DNA of 64,000 nt from Isoperla grammatica (taxonomy: Eukaryota; Arthropoda; Insecta; Plecoptera; Perlodidae): the NCBI GenBank assembly GCA_945910005.1, contig OX246741.1:8771111-8835110 (forward strand), given 5' to 3'. Shown piece by piece: positions 1 through 13,108 of the stretch. Below the pieces are notes generated by a model. The model ran no database searches and was not told where the DNA came from. It was given only the letters and a program-made list of their open reading frames with translations. Position numbers and translations under genes: made by a program. Position 1 is the first letter of the stretch. Each line of letters opens with the position of its first letter.

Positions 1-1338
1 TTATAGTTGTTACGTTGAAAAGTAAGTGACGCAATTTATTTTTGTTAGCTATTAGAATTAAGAGAGAGAAATGTTTTTGGTTATGTACGATGAAACCCTG
101 GGAAATTAAACGTTGTGGGTTGGCTACAATGAGTAAAAAAAGAATGTTCATTACGAAGGAGCGCTAAGTGCGAAAAATAGAACATAGCTTCCCTAGTTAA
201 TTAGAGGTTTTTTGCACGCATCGTTCCGTGGAAATGTCTCTTTAGAAATTGCCCCAGCCCAAAAGCTTCAAACTGACGATATTTACCGAAACGTAGCTTT
301 TCATATATTACAGCCACATTGAACTATAAAACCCTGAGGTTAGCAAAAATAATCACTTTTGTGTTGAGGACACGTATAACAAATCATTAGTATACAAACA
401 TCATTTCTCACATCGACATCGGTAAGACAAATCCACTTTTAAAACACAAAAAAAAAAATGAAATTTAAAACTAAAGTAAATTAAGAAATAAAATAAAAAT
501 AATGGACGCATTCATCAATTTAATGTATCAAAATAAATTGTGTAATAATTTAAAAATTCGTTCAAAAATATAGAAGATCTTGCATCATACAACAACTTTT
601 ACACTAAGCTTTGTTTGAAATGAATATTAGCAAATCGTTGATCAGCTGGTATAGATCTACGTCTAAAAATAACCATATTATTGAGGTAGAGCACAATATC
701 ACGTCGGTATCAAAGCTCTCACGCACAAGTGTGGTCTCGTGGAGGTGAGACGTAGGCCTTGCCGAATATTATCACTTATCAGTCTAAAATAAGATAAGGC
801 TACCTACATTGAGTGATAAACATCTTTGTACTTCGTAACCCTTGACCTGTTAAGTCCAATTGTAAAAATGAGCGCGAAATTCGTTTTGCGACGACCTCAT
901 GAAACATACGAGTCTACAATTATTTACAATTACGAAAAATTGGTTCAATAACAAAAAATAATAGCACTTCAAGTACTCAACTTTTTTTACATGTAGTGTT
1001 ACAGATCATATCAAAAGAATAACACGATTTATGGATTTTGATAAAGTAAACACAAGTAATTTTAATAATTTCTTCAGATTGATCTTACACCGTTTTTTTA
1101 TTTCCTAAAATCAGACCCCCTCCCTCCTCCAAGTCCCAAAATCGTTCAAAATACTTCTGGATTCAACGCGAGGTAAAAGCAAATACGAAAATTCATCACA
1201 TTTTTTTAGTCCTTAGTTTCTCTTGCGTCAAGGCTTTAGAAACGAAGACCGGAAATGAAAATATATAACAAACGAAAGAAACGACAAGAAAAACATTTTA
1301 AAATATTTTCCTGGGGCGTTTTTGGGGGGGTAATTTCT

Positions 1339-1361
1339 CCCCCCCCCCCCCCCCCCCCCCC
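1339..1361. repeat. Poly(C) run of 23
   Basis: Uninterrupted C run beside a G run (1325-1330). The same place in copy B has 19 C (19960-19978), so the tract varies in length between copies. It is followed by a TACTACGCCACT sequence like the end of a hAT terminal repeat. Confidence 0.9.
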
Positions 1362-2837
1362 GCAATAAATGCCTGGATACTACGCCACTAGGTTTGAAGT
1401 ATAGGGTGAAGAGATATTTAAAAGCATACTAATATTGGAAATGTCCATTGGATGCAATTTAAAACACTCTCGCTAAAACCCGTTTTATATGCGCTGAAAA
1501 AATGCCAGCCCGCTTGGCCACAAAACACTCGGTCTAATAATACAGGAGATGCCCACTGGCGCGTGACGATAGCTTGGTTGTCAAGTGCTGTCAACATAAC
1601 AATAGAGAAATAACTAGCATGACGTTTTTATTGATGTCGAAACAATGCACTAGGTAGACCGCAGTGGTACGAGTTTTTATTGATGGTTAACATGATATCG
1701 TAAAGTACGTTGAGTAATGAAAACGTTCACTATTTTTGGCAGTACCTACAATAATCATCGATTTTTAACCTGTCGAAACGCAGGACAAATGATAATAACT
1801 TTGGGTTTCATCATAAGAACCATTTAGTTGGTTGTTATTGCTTCTTGTTTTGCTCCCCTCTATTCATACATTTGTGATTTTCACCCTGTGTCTTCACTGT
1901 TACCTCTCCATTTCTCTTCCCCACTCTAAGACTAAGGTACAAGAGAAGTAGGGCCTACCTTCCATGAGTCTCATATCAAAGCTAGCATAAGCCGATAGTT
2001 TTATATAGTTGTATAGCTGATGTCGTTCCTATCTAAACCTATATAGTTACTTATAAAGACAATTAATTATTCTATGAGAACAACTTGATACAATTTAATT
2101 ACTTTGTATTATAAATTGTGAGTCTCTCACTGACATACTTGTAGATGAGTAAGTTCGTCGTATTTTTTTAAATAAATCGATCCCATCGTCTACAACTCGG
2201 CAAACTCTAGGCGAAAAAAGTGCAAATAATAATAGAAGGTAAATATTTTAGCGACGTTATTCAATATGTTATTCTAAAAAAATGTTTACTGATCATAATA
2301 GAATCAAAATAACAAAAACAGGTCATAAAAACACAAATGTGAGCGCTTTCAAGTGCGGTCAATGAAAAAGTGGGGTTACAAACAAAAGAGGGCTACAAGG
2401 TGAAGACTCGGCTTCTTACAGACTTTAGTCGAGGTGAATGATAGAAGATACATTCAAGCTACAAACACGTAAACAACCATGTCTTATGCCAGGTTCGAAC
2501 CCACGTCACTTGCTCCATACCTTGCACAGATATACATGTTAGATGCTCTTATTTTGTCTTTACTACGTCAACAGTCACCTTTAAGTCGTCTTCGATTGTG
2601 TGTGAGGCTATAATTAAAAATGTGTATAATTATCTTGGGATAGTCCAACACAAAATAAAAACACCTTTTAATTCTTTGGCAATAACCTTCAACCACTGGT
2701 GAAATCAGTGTATAATGTAACGAATACCGGAAGTTACCTGTCAGCTACCTTTTTTGCACTTTGGTTTGGTTTAGATTTCAGTCTTGTGTGCATTGTTAGT
2801 ATACGTGTGGTTGCTTAGTAACAGATGCGAAAATAGA

Positions 2838-2970
2838 ATTCATAGTCGGCCCCTACACCTAGGGGCACCCATTGTTGCTATGGATTTTTTTTGTTTATGG
2901 GAAATAACATGGAAACAACTTTTACCTTGGTAACAATGGGCGCCCCTAGGTGTAAGGGCCGACTCTGAAT
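2838..2970. mobile_element. Foldback MITE, 133 bp, polymorphic between the two duplicate copies
   Basis: Left arm ATTCATAGTCGGCCC continues through CACCTAGGGGC to CCCATTGTT near 2875. The right arm (about 2932-2970) is its near-perfect reverse complement, giving arms of about 38 bp around a ~57-bp loop. The matching place in copy B (about 21460) lacks it, so it is an insertion in A or a precise loss in B. No clear target duplication survives. Confidence 0.75.
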
Positions 2971-3210
2971 AAATACAAATATCAGAAATAAGAATCACAA
3001 ACGCACTCTTCAATAATTTTCCGACTTCTTCATTATTCAAGTACAAAATAATTACCAATCAGAAATATAATAATAATTGTTGTATTTTATTGTCCAGACT
3101 GATTTTGATTCGTTTTTGTCTTTGAATTCAAAAAGCTTGATGAACAAATTGGATCGTCAACGAAAACAACTTGAATGAAACAAGTCGTGAAGGTGATAAA
3201 CTGAGCGTTA

Positions 3211-3882
3211 CAGTGGCGTAACTAAGGGGGGGGGGGTTTAGGGGGTTAAAACCCCCCCCGAAACTACCTCGAGAATGATTTTACTTAATACTACATTTAC
3301 TTAATACTATATGTAAGATCCTTAAACCACTTCAGTGTATAACAATAGCAACAAACAACATTTTCATTATATTAATTATCATACCATGCACTTAGAGATA
3401 TATAATTTCTTTCAATAATTCAATTATATTATTTATGTGTTCATCTACAACTAATACACCTTTCGCTCGAACCAGTAAAAGTGAGGGTACCTATAAATAA
3501 ATATTACAATATCACGGTCTGTGAATTAAAATTTAAATAACGTAATATGTGACTTGTGACCACAATGTTTCACTTTATGTTGAGATTATATTGAACAACC
3601 ATAAAACATTAAAAATACAATTTCTATGCAATTCTTATTTAGATACTATTCTACTGTAACACTAACTTCAATATAATACAAACAACTAATGAGTAGTAGT
3701 TCGAGTAGTATTCTTTGAGTCCAAAAGACACGAAATAATTATAGAAGTGGAAAAAAATTTCGCCTTCGGCGAAATGGCCTCCGGCGGCTGGGGCTTTGCC
3801 CCAGACCCCTTTCAATCCCCTCATCTCACTTTTCCCTAATAACCCCCCCCCCCCCCCGAAATAATTCCTAGTTACGCCACTG
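3211..3882. mobile_element. Non-autonomous hAT-like element, 672 bp
   Basis: Termini are CAGTGGCGTAACTA and its exact inverted copy TAGTTACGCCACTG, typical of hAT ends. Copy B retains the empty site GAGCGTAC at 21704-21711. Here the flanks are GAGCGTTA (3203-3210) and GCTCGTAC (3884-3891), each differing at two positions, consistent with a decayed 8-bp target duplication. Inside each end is a G or C run. No transposase ORF is present. Confidence 0.85.
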
Positions 3883-4613
3883 TGCTCGTACATTTATTTA
3901 TGCGACTAATGCTGTTACAACAGCGGACTAATTGATCGTGGAAATCCGTAGACTGTGTTGGTTTTAATTGGTGTTGATACAATTACGTCTAACGATTACT
4001 AGAGGAAAAAAATCAGGGCAAACCCATAATGATGGCATGTCAAGGGGTATAGTTTGTGTTTGCGCAAATACATTTTTATTTCTGTCGAAATCCTTTATTA
4101 TTGCTTCTGGTAATTGAATTGCGACAAAACGGTTTACATTTTCATCATGAATTTGATGAACAATGCTTTTTTTGTTATCTTCATAGGAATGATAGCAAAA
4201 ATGATCCGAGTTCTGCGGTCATTGTATTGTCAAGTATAGGAGCAGAATTCTATTTAAAACACAGTTTCGTTAGTTGCCATGGTAACATGACGTCACTAAC
4301 TCCCAGCGAATCACACACGGATTTAAGTTTTAAAAAACAACAACACAACATTTTTTTAACCACTCGTTGATGGTGGTAGCCTTAAAAAAAGCTTCCCGTA
4401 TGAAAGTCATAAGTATTTTCTATTCGTGTAGATTTATTGGCTTACGCACTCGTTGCCGTGCGGCGAAATACGTTTATGAATAATGTATTTTCCAATCTTC
4501 GGTTTTGGCTTCATCGAGATTTATTGATCTGCAGTCCATGATTTGATATATCATCATGATTAGGTCTGAGATGCACATTTCCCGGGGGGGGGGGGGGGGG
4601 GGGGAGGTACAGT

Positions 4614-4813
4614 NNNNNNNNNNNNNNNNNNNNNNNNNNNNNNNNNNNNNNNNNNNNNNNNNNNNNNNNNNNNNNNNNNNNNNNNNNNNNNNNNNNNNNN
4701 NNNNNNNNNNNNNNNNNNNNNNNNNNNNNNNNNNNNNNNNNNNNNNNNNNNNNNNNNNNNNNNNNNNNNNNNNNNNNNNNNNNNNNNNNNNNNNNNNNNN
4801 NNNNNNNNNNNNN
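4614..4813. other. Assembly gap, 200 N
   Basis: Exactly 200 N, a conventional placeholder for a gap of unknown size. It directly follows a G run of about 20 that ends copy A. The last bases before the gap (ACAGT) still align with copy B (22390-22394). Confidence 0.98.
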
Positions 4814-6828
4814 TGATAAGCGAACATGTCCACGTCCACGACCATGAGTTTTCCGACCAAACGTTCTTAAAGTTACTGCCATTGTTCAATATAAGAATGT
4901 GCTGTTTATTTAAAAACAACAATCAACAACAACTTCATCTATAGTATACGTATCAAATCGCGTTAAAATTAACATATTCGTGACGGGACGGAAATTTACT
5001 ATACAATAAGGCTATCTTACAATTTGCCGCCAATTTGTTTGAAAAAAAATATTTCGAGTAACTGTTTTTTAATTTGTTTGTAACTAAGAAACTTCTTGAC
5101 CGATCTTCTGCCACAAAACTAACGGCATTCACTCCATATTGAGTACTGTGGATGTTCCAAATTTCAACTTGATCAGAATATCCTTTCGACCGCTATCGCG
5201 AAAAACGGGAGTGTCGAGGTGGGTCCCTCCTCGTGGTAACCGGAGCCCGCAAAGAGGGCTTTCGCGCATGTTTATTTAGTCATTCCTTTATTTATCGCAC
5301 GTGGCCTTCATCATTCTTCCCCTTCCTACTTTCTCACCTCCTCATACTTGCCGGGCCTCTTTGCGATCCAAACGCCCACCATCTATATTTGGATTAATTA
5401 TTATTATAATTATAATGATTATAATATATTATAATTAATTTATTATAATTATTAAATTATATTTTGGATTCCCTTATGACGACTCCGGCAATGTGCAACG
5501 GTTCTGATTCGACGACGTCGTCATATTATGACCTAGCTGTCGCGACGTCAAAAAACACCAAAACGCGTGCCATACAAGTGGCATGGAAACGCTGTCAGTA
5601 CTGCGAGCAAGCCCCAGGAACACACAGTGTGTAATGTGTGACAGAAGTGACAACGATAAGACAGTCAGTGAGTAGAGAGCCGCGCCCGCAACGGCCTTGC
5701 TCTAGTGATAAGTCGGCATGCGAGAGTAGTTTGACCTTCTAATATGTGTAAAATGGATTGTATTGGTTGCGCGTAGAGGTAGCGTGGAGCGCCGCAATGC
5801 ATGTTGGGTTCGTTCACCTGTATACGAGCTAGGTTTCCGACAATTCGGGCTTTTTCGTTCAAGAAAAGTCAAAAAAGTTACATTTCGGAGAAATATATAC
5901 TTGTGCACATTCTTTAAAATTTACACACAGTATATTGAACAAAATATTTCAAATTTATATAATTTCGATACAATTTTGGGAATATCATGGCTTGCTTGAT
6001 TGCGCTTTGCACCGATCGTGTGGAGTTTTTTCCTGACTATCTTGTAGTAATTCTTCACCCCCCCCCCCCCCCCCCGCCCCCGGATACGCCACTGCCGTAT
6101 ATTTTCACAGATACGATTATGAAAGTATCATCTCTCCCCAAAACATCTGGATTTGCCCACTCACCCACTACCCATTTCAAAAATGATCAACAGCAGAAAA
6201 TTACAGAATTTTTTTTAGAGAAGAACAGATGTTGATAGCAGCGCGAAACGTTGATTTTGAAAGTTCCATTCGGATTTAATAAAATCGAAATGTAATAAAA
6301 TGCGTTACTTACATTAAAAATAATAAATTATAGTTACATTCTTTTAGCCGATTGGAGTACATAAACCGTTTTATTCTCGTTCAACTCAATGAGACTATAG
6401 AGCTTAATTATTTTAAAAGAGATGTTAATTGTGAAAAGGTATAGTGGGAGGTAAATACAAACATTTACACAGACAAGCCGAGGAGGCAAGCATGAAGCAA
6501 CGCACGTAATTATTTATGGAGGCGACTTACGCACGAAGCAACCGAAATGACTACCCCTAATTGACTACAGACACGAAGGGAAGGGGTTTCACCCATAAAC
6601 ACGGATTCATCAAGCTGATCCAATCTAACAGACACGCAATGGGAGTGTTATAAACATCATAACTTTACAAAACAAAATTAATATAGGCCTACGTGTTTCC
6701 AGTGTTCATTTATGTATATTTACATAAAGGGTGGATCCGTGGATGCTAACTTTTATGTTATTTACAGTTTCAAAAATGTTGTTTATGTTAAGGGTGCACG
6801 GGACGATCATTTTTGCATTTGGTGTTCG
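4814..6828. other. Intergenic stretch with AT palindromes and a poly(C)-linked hAT-like end
   Basis: No gene is supported. An AT-only block of dyad repeats (ATTATAATTATAAT and variants) spans 5397-5462. CGACGACGTCGTC at 5510-5522 is a perfect palindrome. A poly(C) run of 18 (6058-6075) leads into GGATACGCCACTG (6082-6094), which looks like an orphan hAT terminus without a matching left end. Confidence 0.6.
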
Positions 6829-6909
6829 GCGTTGTCATCGTCGTCGTCGTCATCGTCATCGTCGTCGTCACCGTCATCGTCATCGTCATGGTCATCGTCA
6901 TCGTCGTCA

Positions 6910-6963
<54 letters not shown>

Positions 6964-6966
6964 CCG
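6829..6966. repeat. (TCG/TCATCG)n microsatellite
   Basis: An imperfect array of TCG and TCATCG units runs for about 138 bases and is most regular at 6920-6962. Poly-Ser, His-Arg or Met-Thr open frames across it come only from the repeat and are not taken as genes. Confidence 0.9.
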
Positions 6967-8587
6967 TCTCTGAATATGTACCTATATACAAAGTTACTAA
7001 GGAATGATGCACACGTTAAGACACCGATACGTGTAAAAAAAAAACTACTATACAGACAAAATTAATTATGGTTATTAGTTATTACGTTTTTCCATTTTTT
7101 TTAAATGACAAAAAAACAGCATTTCATGACTTTTTTAAAATAATTTTCCAAATATTTATCGAAATCTTTGTTTATATTATTTTAACTAGGTACACCATAC
7201 AAAATTTCAAATGTTCAAATTCCTCCTGAGAAGAGATAACCCTAAAGGTCAAAATCGTCCTGTGAAGCCTTAAATGAATACAGTTTATGAACTTTTTGAA
7301 TGGTAATTGCTATAATGAATGATTAATTAGTAATAATAATCAAGAAGCACTTTAATTGTGTACAACACAATTATTATCATATTATAAATATAACGAGCTA
7401 AAAAACACTAACATTTTCTAGCAATGATAGAATCGCAATTTGTACCAACAGTGCCTCTGCAGTGGTGCGGTGCGGTTCCAGAAGACGTTTACCTCTGCAG
7501 TCTGTATATATATGCGTGTTTCTAACTGCTTTGCATGACTAGAAACTTTGCAGATTGTAGACCACATTCAAATTGCACCTCGGGTAGTGTTTTCAAGCCA
7601 CGCATCACACGACATGCAGTGCAACCAAACAGGCTATCTACAACATGTTTTACAAGTGACAGCTTTTTGTGAATATAGACACCGATAAAGCTGTGTGATT
7701 TTAAAGCGTCGAGGGATTTAAAAATCGCGCGTAATAACTGTTTTTAAAGAATGCTTCAGCAAATCGAAAAATGTGGATATACACCAAACACCACGTGGTT
7801 TCATATACGCACTGGAGAATGTATGCTAAACATTTCTACCTGATCAGTAGGGTTGTTATTTTGTTTATTAAAATATATAATTAGTAATCAAAATGACAAC
7901 CCGGCTGATTAAATATGGCATTTTTATTTAGTATACAGTCCTTAGTGCTTACACGCATTTTCATTCTCACTTTTTCGACGTGTTGTAATCACTACGTTCT
8001 TAAAATACGACTTACCCATGCAAGACTGGTTTCACAGTCTTCTAGCTACATATGAAAAAAAAATGAACAATAAATGTAAAGCCGTATAGATATATGAAAG
8101 ACTTCTCATATAATTATCGTATAGCTATTGTTTTGCAATACGGGTACGGTGCTGTGCGCCCATTCAAACCCAGTCTTGGGGCAAGGATAGTGGTATTGGG
8201 GTGGGTGTGTTCTAACTCAAAGGCTCAAAGCGTTTGATCGCTAATGATGCACGTTATTTACTCGGTGATGATTATAATTATTATTGGGCTTCACATTCGT
8301 TTACTTAGTTTGTTTACCAAATTAGAGATAAGTCAAATCAAGAGTCAAAGTCGGAATCTCACGAATTCTAGTTTCCTTGGTAAAGAAATTAAGATAACTA
8401 TATGAATGAAAAATATAGTATAATCAAAAAAGAAATAGAAACTTTACAATCAAAAAAAAAAAGCGAAGTCTATTTTGCTACTTTCGCGAATCTGATCCAA
8501 GCTCTTTCTTTCTCTATCTCGGAGAGAAGAGCGAGAGAAGACTATACTGATCGAGTTAACCTGTACCAGAGTTATTTCATAATAAAT
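6967..8587. other. No recognisable feature
   Basis: AT-rich sequence with short homopolymers. No convincing exon, SINE or inverted repeat was seen on either strand. Confidence 0.5.
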
Positions 8588-8836
8588 TCAAAGTTGTTCT
8601 GAATCGGCCTTGTTGATTCTGGCATTTGTCCGCAGGTGTTCGCACTGTCCAATCACTGATTCATATGTTTCGTATTTGGAATATCGATCTTTGATTGGTT
8701 ATCGCTCACTCGTCGATGGTGTTCGAAGCCTACAGGGTTGGTTTAGTCACTTTAAATTAAAGTCGCCCACTGCAAATCAGTTTCGTTACTGAGTGGGTAG
8801 ACTCTAAAACATGTGAATTTATTTATTTATTTTATT
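8588..8836 (+). mobile_element. SINE family 1, 5'-truncated copy
   Basis: Nearly collinear with the body of the full copy at 60747-61130, from TCAAAGTTGTTCTGAATCGG through CCCACTGCAAATCAG to GAGTGGGTAGA. It ends in a (TTTA)n tail. The tRNA-like head is missing. Confidence 0.8.
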
Positions 8837-9595
8837 ACTATTTAACTATCGTCACATTGGCAACCCTCATGTTTGCTCCGAACGCATTGGATTAGCGATA
8901 GAACAAACTTTCAGCCATGTCCGTCCAAGTAAACCAACGTAATTGATCTAGTCATTAAAACTAAATTAACTACTGTATATATCGATTACGAGTAATGGGC
9001 GTGCATGACCTTCCTTTGTTCGCGATTGCAATTTAGTATTGCCGCCATATTATATCATGAACGCCGCTCTATGCTGTGTATAGCTATATAGCTATAGGTC
9101 GGGTCAATGTTCTGCTATACTACGGAAAATAGCTTATTACACGTTAGACTTGCGTGCTGACTCTCATTCATACCGGGGTAATCCCAGGGTCCCCCAATCC
9201 CATTTTAACACTTTAATCCAAATTGAAAATGTTTGTTTCGACGTTGTACTCGTAAACGCTTATTTTTCGTCGTAGAGACGAAATTAAAAAAGCAACCTTT
9301 ATTATAAAAATTCAAGCTTCTCATAAACTAACAATAATTCATATTGAATCATATAAAATGTGTTTTCAATAACTCAGTGGATGTTTTGATATTTATTAAT
9401 TAATCTTCCCGACGCGTTGGGTCTGAGGCGGTGGGGGAATCGGTATTAGTGCAGAGTCACACTACGCGTTTTTTTTTGTTTTTCTTTAACGCTGTGGCAA
9501 AAATGGAGCGGTTTGACTGGATGGTAACAACACATCATTTTATTATCACATGGGCACATGTATGAGTATGACACGTCAAACCGTACTTCCGCAGT

Positions 9596-9626
<31 letters not shown>

Positions 9627-9941
9627 CACATAGTGACACTGCACTTACCTGGGACCACAGAAACCCTGTTCCAGAGTGTAGGAATTTGTTCCTGCAAGTA
9701 TAACATTTGCCAAAATTGTCATTTTTATTCCCTAAACCCAGCGGAACTTGGACCCAAACTCTAAACTCTGTGGCTTGGCAGCTTGTTTCATCGTAAATCA
9801 TCGCCCATGCCGGCCAGAAGTAGAATCTGAATCACAGAAACCGTGTGTCAAACCAACAATCGTCAGCATTTCTGTGCGAGTACGCAAGCTACTTATCAGA
9901 TCGCACGGACGCGAGCTCGAATCACACCACGTGCAACTCTG
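8837..9941. other. Intergenic stretch with a 28-base poly(A) run
   Basis: A run of 28 A (9599-9626) follows CCGCAGTGGT and precedes non-repetitive sequence. It could be a retroposon tail or a simple repeat; no head is visible. AGCTATATAGCTATAGG at 9080-9096 is a small dyad. No gene is supported. Confidence 0.5.
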
Positions 9942-9974
9942 ATTTAATTTAATTTAATTAATTTAATTTAATTA
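9942..9974. repeat. (AATTT)n microsatellite
   Basis: Short TTTAATTTAATT array immediately before the family-2 repeat, resembling a SINE tail or junction. Confidence 0.8.
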
Positions 9975-10352
9975 TTTGGGCTTAACGTCTTATATTTTTG
10001 CAGCTTGGCTAATCAAGACGATGAGTTGGTGATAATGAAGATGAAGTTGGGGGCTCTTTGGAGGAAAGGGGCAAGTAGGAGGGGGCGTGAGAAAAGGGGA
10101 AAGGGGAGGAAAGGGGATTGGGGTGTGGACTGCACTTCGTCTGACTTCTCCTCCTCGACCAGTCTGGCTAGGGTGGCCCTACCAGAAGCATACGCTTCCG
10201 CCGGTATAGCTCTCGGGATCAACAAAGCACACAAACCTGCCCACCACGATAAGGTAGCAGTCCCTGGGCAAGCGTGCAACTCTGACCAAGGTGTGTGTGT
10301 ACAAGTCTTTCCTGGAAGATCGCCCAGACTTTGGGTATTCCTTAAAGCCCAA
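9975..10352 (+). mobile_element. Dispersed repeat family 2 (GGGCTTAACGTC type)
   Basis: Shares TTGGGCTTAACGTCT, the GCTAATCAAGACGATGAG block and GATAATGAAGATGA with the minus-strand copy at 26905-27290. The tail shows GCATACGCTTCCGCCGGTAT followed by a segment with no partner here. An open frame starting MANQDDE is repeat-derived, because the other copy reads MANRDDE in the same block. Confidence 0.6.
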
Positions 10353-12819
10353 TGACTAAGCAAATAATTACCATGCGATTGTAGAACACAGACTCGCTGA
10401 AACGTATTGTTTAAAATGTCGTCATAAAACAATACAAACTGTAGTGTTTTTATACAAAAAATTATTTTAAGACATGAGGAGTACGCTAGTTTAATCGTCC
10501 ATTGAATAAAACAACAATTGCATGTTAGGTAGGACCGTATCCGATATATTATGTTAGGTCGGTCCCATGTCCTTCATGTACTTCCTGAATTCCTGATACC
10601 CGTTTACTATAATAACGTTCGGGAGTTATATTTGTGTCATGCGTGGGCGTGTTTACAAGTATATCTATATATATACGTGGGCAATATAATGTGGTAGTGG
10701 GAAGAGTTGATGACCACACTGAAGGACAAAGTCTCGACAACAGCTCAGACGCCAAAATTCAAATTAACTTCTACTCAATTCGGATGTTACAACGATAGAG
10801 TCTTGAACGTTACACTGTCCAAATTTAAATCGATTATTATTATAAAATTTTATCGGAACATTAATTTTATCATTGTTGAGTTACAACTGCTGGTAGGCTA
10901 CCCATTATATCATGATCTAACAATATTCATTTTAGTTACGAGAGATATTATTAGATCATGACCCAGTATAGTGACCTTACAACTATTCCATTTGTTTGGA
11001 TTGTATTATCGTCAAATATCAATTTAAAAAGTCAATCACGGCACTATAAACATCAGCTTCATTTTTCTTTATAGCTTCAAGCTAAATGATTCGGGTTGTG
11101 TCGTGTCTCGTGACCCTTCTCTACCCCCCCCCCAGACTGACACTTATTTCCTCAGCTACAGGTCTGCAAGAAATACAGACACTAAACGAACAGCTAACGG
11201 ACGTTACATCTCAGATCACTAAGCCAATAACAACCCATCCTTTACAGAGTTTAACAACCCTCACAGTTGAGAAATTATTATCTTGCTACTCATAGCCTAC
11301 TTAAACTGTTTTTTAATCCAATCTTCAATCGTTTTAAAATCTGACTGTCGAGCAATTCTATTGGCTGTGCCTCACAGCGTATCTAAGTCAAAGAATTGAT
11401 AGCTAATTTTTTAATGAATGGCCAGATAAGTATGTGCTTTCTATTATATTAAAATCCTTCAAAACCTCGTAGGATTTGGCTTCGAATTCTTCCTTCAATG
11501 GGGGTGAGTGGTTTGGCAGTCACGGGACACGGTACCCTTTATATGCCTTGCCCAAACCGACACTGAGGGAACTTCGAAACTCTTATTCAAAGAGTATTGA
11601 GTTCGATTGCTACCTCGGCTAATCCTCATTTCTTGAAGGAGCGTTTTCCAAGATCTCTCTATTATCTATAAGATGAAGCCTTTGACATTTGCTCTCAGCT
11701 ATAAAAGATATCCAATCCAATAGATCCAGATAGTCAGAGCCTCGCGAGACACGAAGAAACTGCTCAACAGGTTATTTCATTTTTCTAGTACAAAACGCTT
11801 CCATACACGTTGAACCCATAGAACATTCTTGTGTTGGATAATATGTATTAAGGGGAAGTACAAGTAAACTCCTGTGAAACCCGTCAACTTCGTAGTCATT
11901 AGAATTACGTCGGCTTGAATGACGAATGGAACCCGATATCTACAACATGTCACAAGAATATAGTGGCCTACATAGTCTACGACTAGTTTTAGTAGATAAG
12001 CTCATGAGTCTTTGAATACATAGAGTTTCAGTATAGTCTGGTTATAGTCGAACCTGAGCGGTTCCCCTCCGTAAGATCTACGAATCGTCGGCGAGATAAG
12101 CCTTCTTTTGTGTGTCTTATCTGTTAAAATGCCGGCGTCGACCAGGAAAATCACTCCACGTGGAGTAGAGTAGAGTTGAATAGAGTAGAGTTGAGTATAG
12201 TAACAGTATCCACCAATCAGAACGAGAATTTTAAGATTTGGCGAATAGAAAGACTTTTTTAGTCAAACACCAATCGACGCTGGCTTTTTTTTTTTTTAGT
12301 AAACGTGAAATGAAATATTCAGCACCGTGATACAAAGTTGACGTGTCTTATTTCAAAATTATATGCCATCAAATAAGTTGATTAGGGTAATCTTGAGAGA
12401 CATATTTCTGACTTTTCTGTAATTTCATCTGACAAAATGAATTTGAGCTAAAATGTGATACATTTATACCAACATATTTTCTATCAACACACAAAAAAAC
12501 CTAGCACGTAATCTAACACTTTGAATGTTATCTTTCAATGGAGAACTGTTCCAGTAACCAGACTAAATGTGAATGGTTTGCGTTTGCCGGTTAGTTGAGC
12601 TGCTATAGGGACTCCACACGAGGCTAGAACACAAACCCTCCATGTCAGTGTTATCGCTAGCGATCCCTGACACTGACAGTCTCGATATTCAATTTTAAAT
12701 CCCCCATTGCGATGTCAAGTATAGCAAACTGTTATTGAAGTATTATCTTGTAGAATCCCTTACTCACTCTCAACTTCCAAAGTCCCAAAACTTATTACAA
12801 AATAATTCTCGTCGGTGTT
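10353..12819. other. Intergenic stretch; small palindrome and TAGAG repeats
   Basis: No gene is supported. A dyad pairs TCATGATCTAA (10909-10919) with TTAGATCATGA (10951-10961). A short imperfect (GTAGAGTTGA)n tract occupies about 12166-12205. The rest is AT-rich single-copy sequence. Confidence 0.5.
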
Positions 12820-13015
12820 CTGGTTGTTACACTACAAAAACGACAGTATTTCGGTATTGCATTCAGTTACTTTTTTTTTTTAAACGCTCAAAACGCTCTC
12901 TAAAATCTTTTTTTAATTCGCATGCGGCGCTTTGGTTAGGGGTCTCTGCCCCACAAACCCCCCGTGCTTTATTTTGCCTAGAAAGAAGTGTCCCTCCAGC
13001 GTCAGTAGTTAAAAC
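12820..13015. mobile_element. Decayed hAT-like fragment inside the minus-strand gene's intron
   Basis: Matches the 3' part of the hAT element at 61708-62339. Shared blocks are TTTCGGTATT-CATTCAG, AACGC-C-AAACGC-CTCTAAAA, TGCGGCGCTTT, and CCCCGTGCTT. Both termini are lost. It lies just after the donor of the 13109-13795 exon. Confidence 0.6.
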
Positions 13016-13108
13016 AAACTTCGGCTGGCGCTCACACATATTGATACTGGGAAGCAGCTTCGAAAGACAGTTTGACAAAACAAAAAAGAGGTGTATATAT
13101 ATACTCAC

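Larger units (their letters stand above)
1..4613. repeat. Copy A of a ~4 kb direct duplication (partner 18488-22394)
   Basis: Long nearly identical blocks match copy B in order and orientation throughout, from the left edge of the window to the last bases before the assembly gap. Copy A alone carries the foldback element at 2838-2970 and the hAT element at 3211-3882. It lacks about 210 bp present in B near 19673-19885, and about 45 bp near 20957-21000. No gene is seen in it. Similarity still holds at base 1, so the left end is outside the window. Confidence 0.93.

Noticed and set aside
4474..4922. Open frames crossing the assembly gap
   Set aside because: Most of their length is N; nothing can be claimed.
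6712..7065. Open frame rich in Ser (and overlapping His-Arg and Met-Thr frames)
   Set aside because: It is produced entirely by the TCG/TCATCG microsatellite; flanking residues show no protein-like character.
9599..9626. Poly(A) as proof of a processed pseudogene or retrotransposon
   Set aside because: No coding or SINE sequence precedes it on either strand, so it is left as a simple run.
10005..10432. Overlapping open frames on both strands, one starting MANQDDE
   Set aside because: The same peptide start occurs in another copy of the dispersed repeat (26851-27240), so it is repeat-derived.
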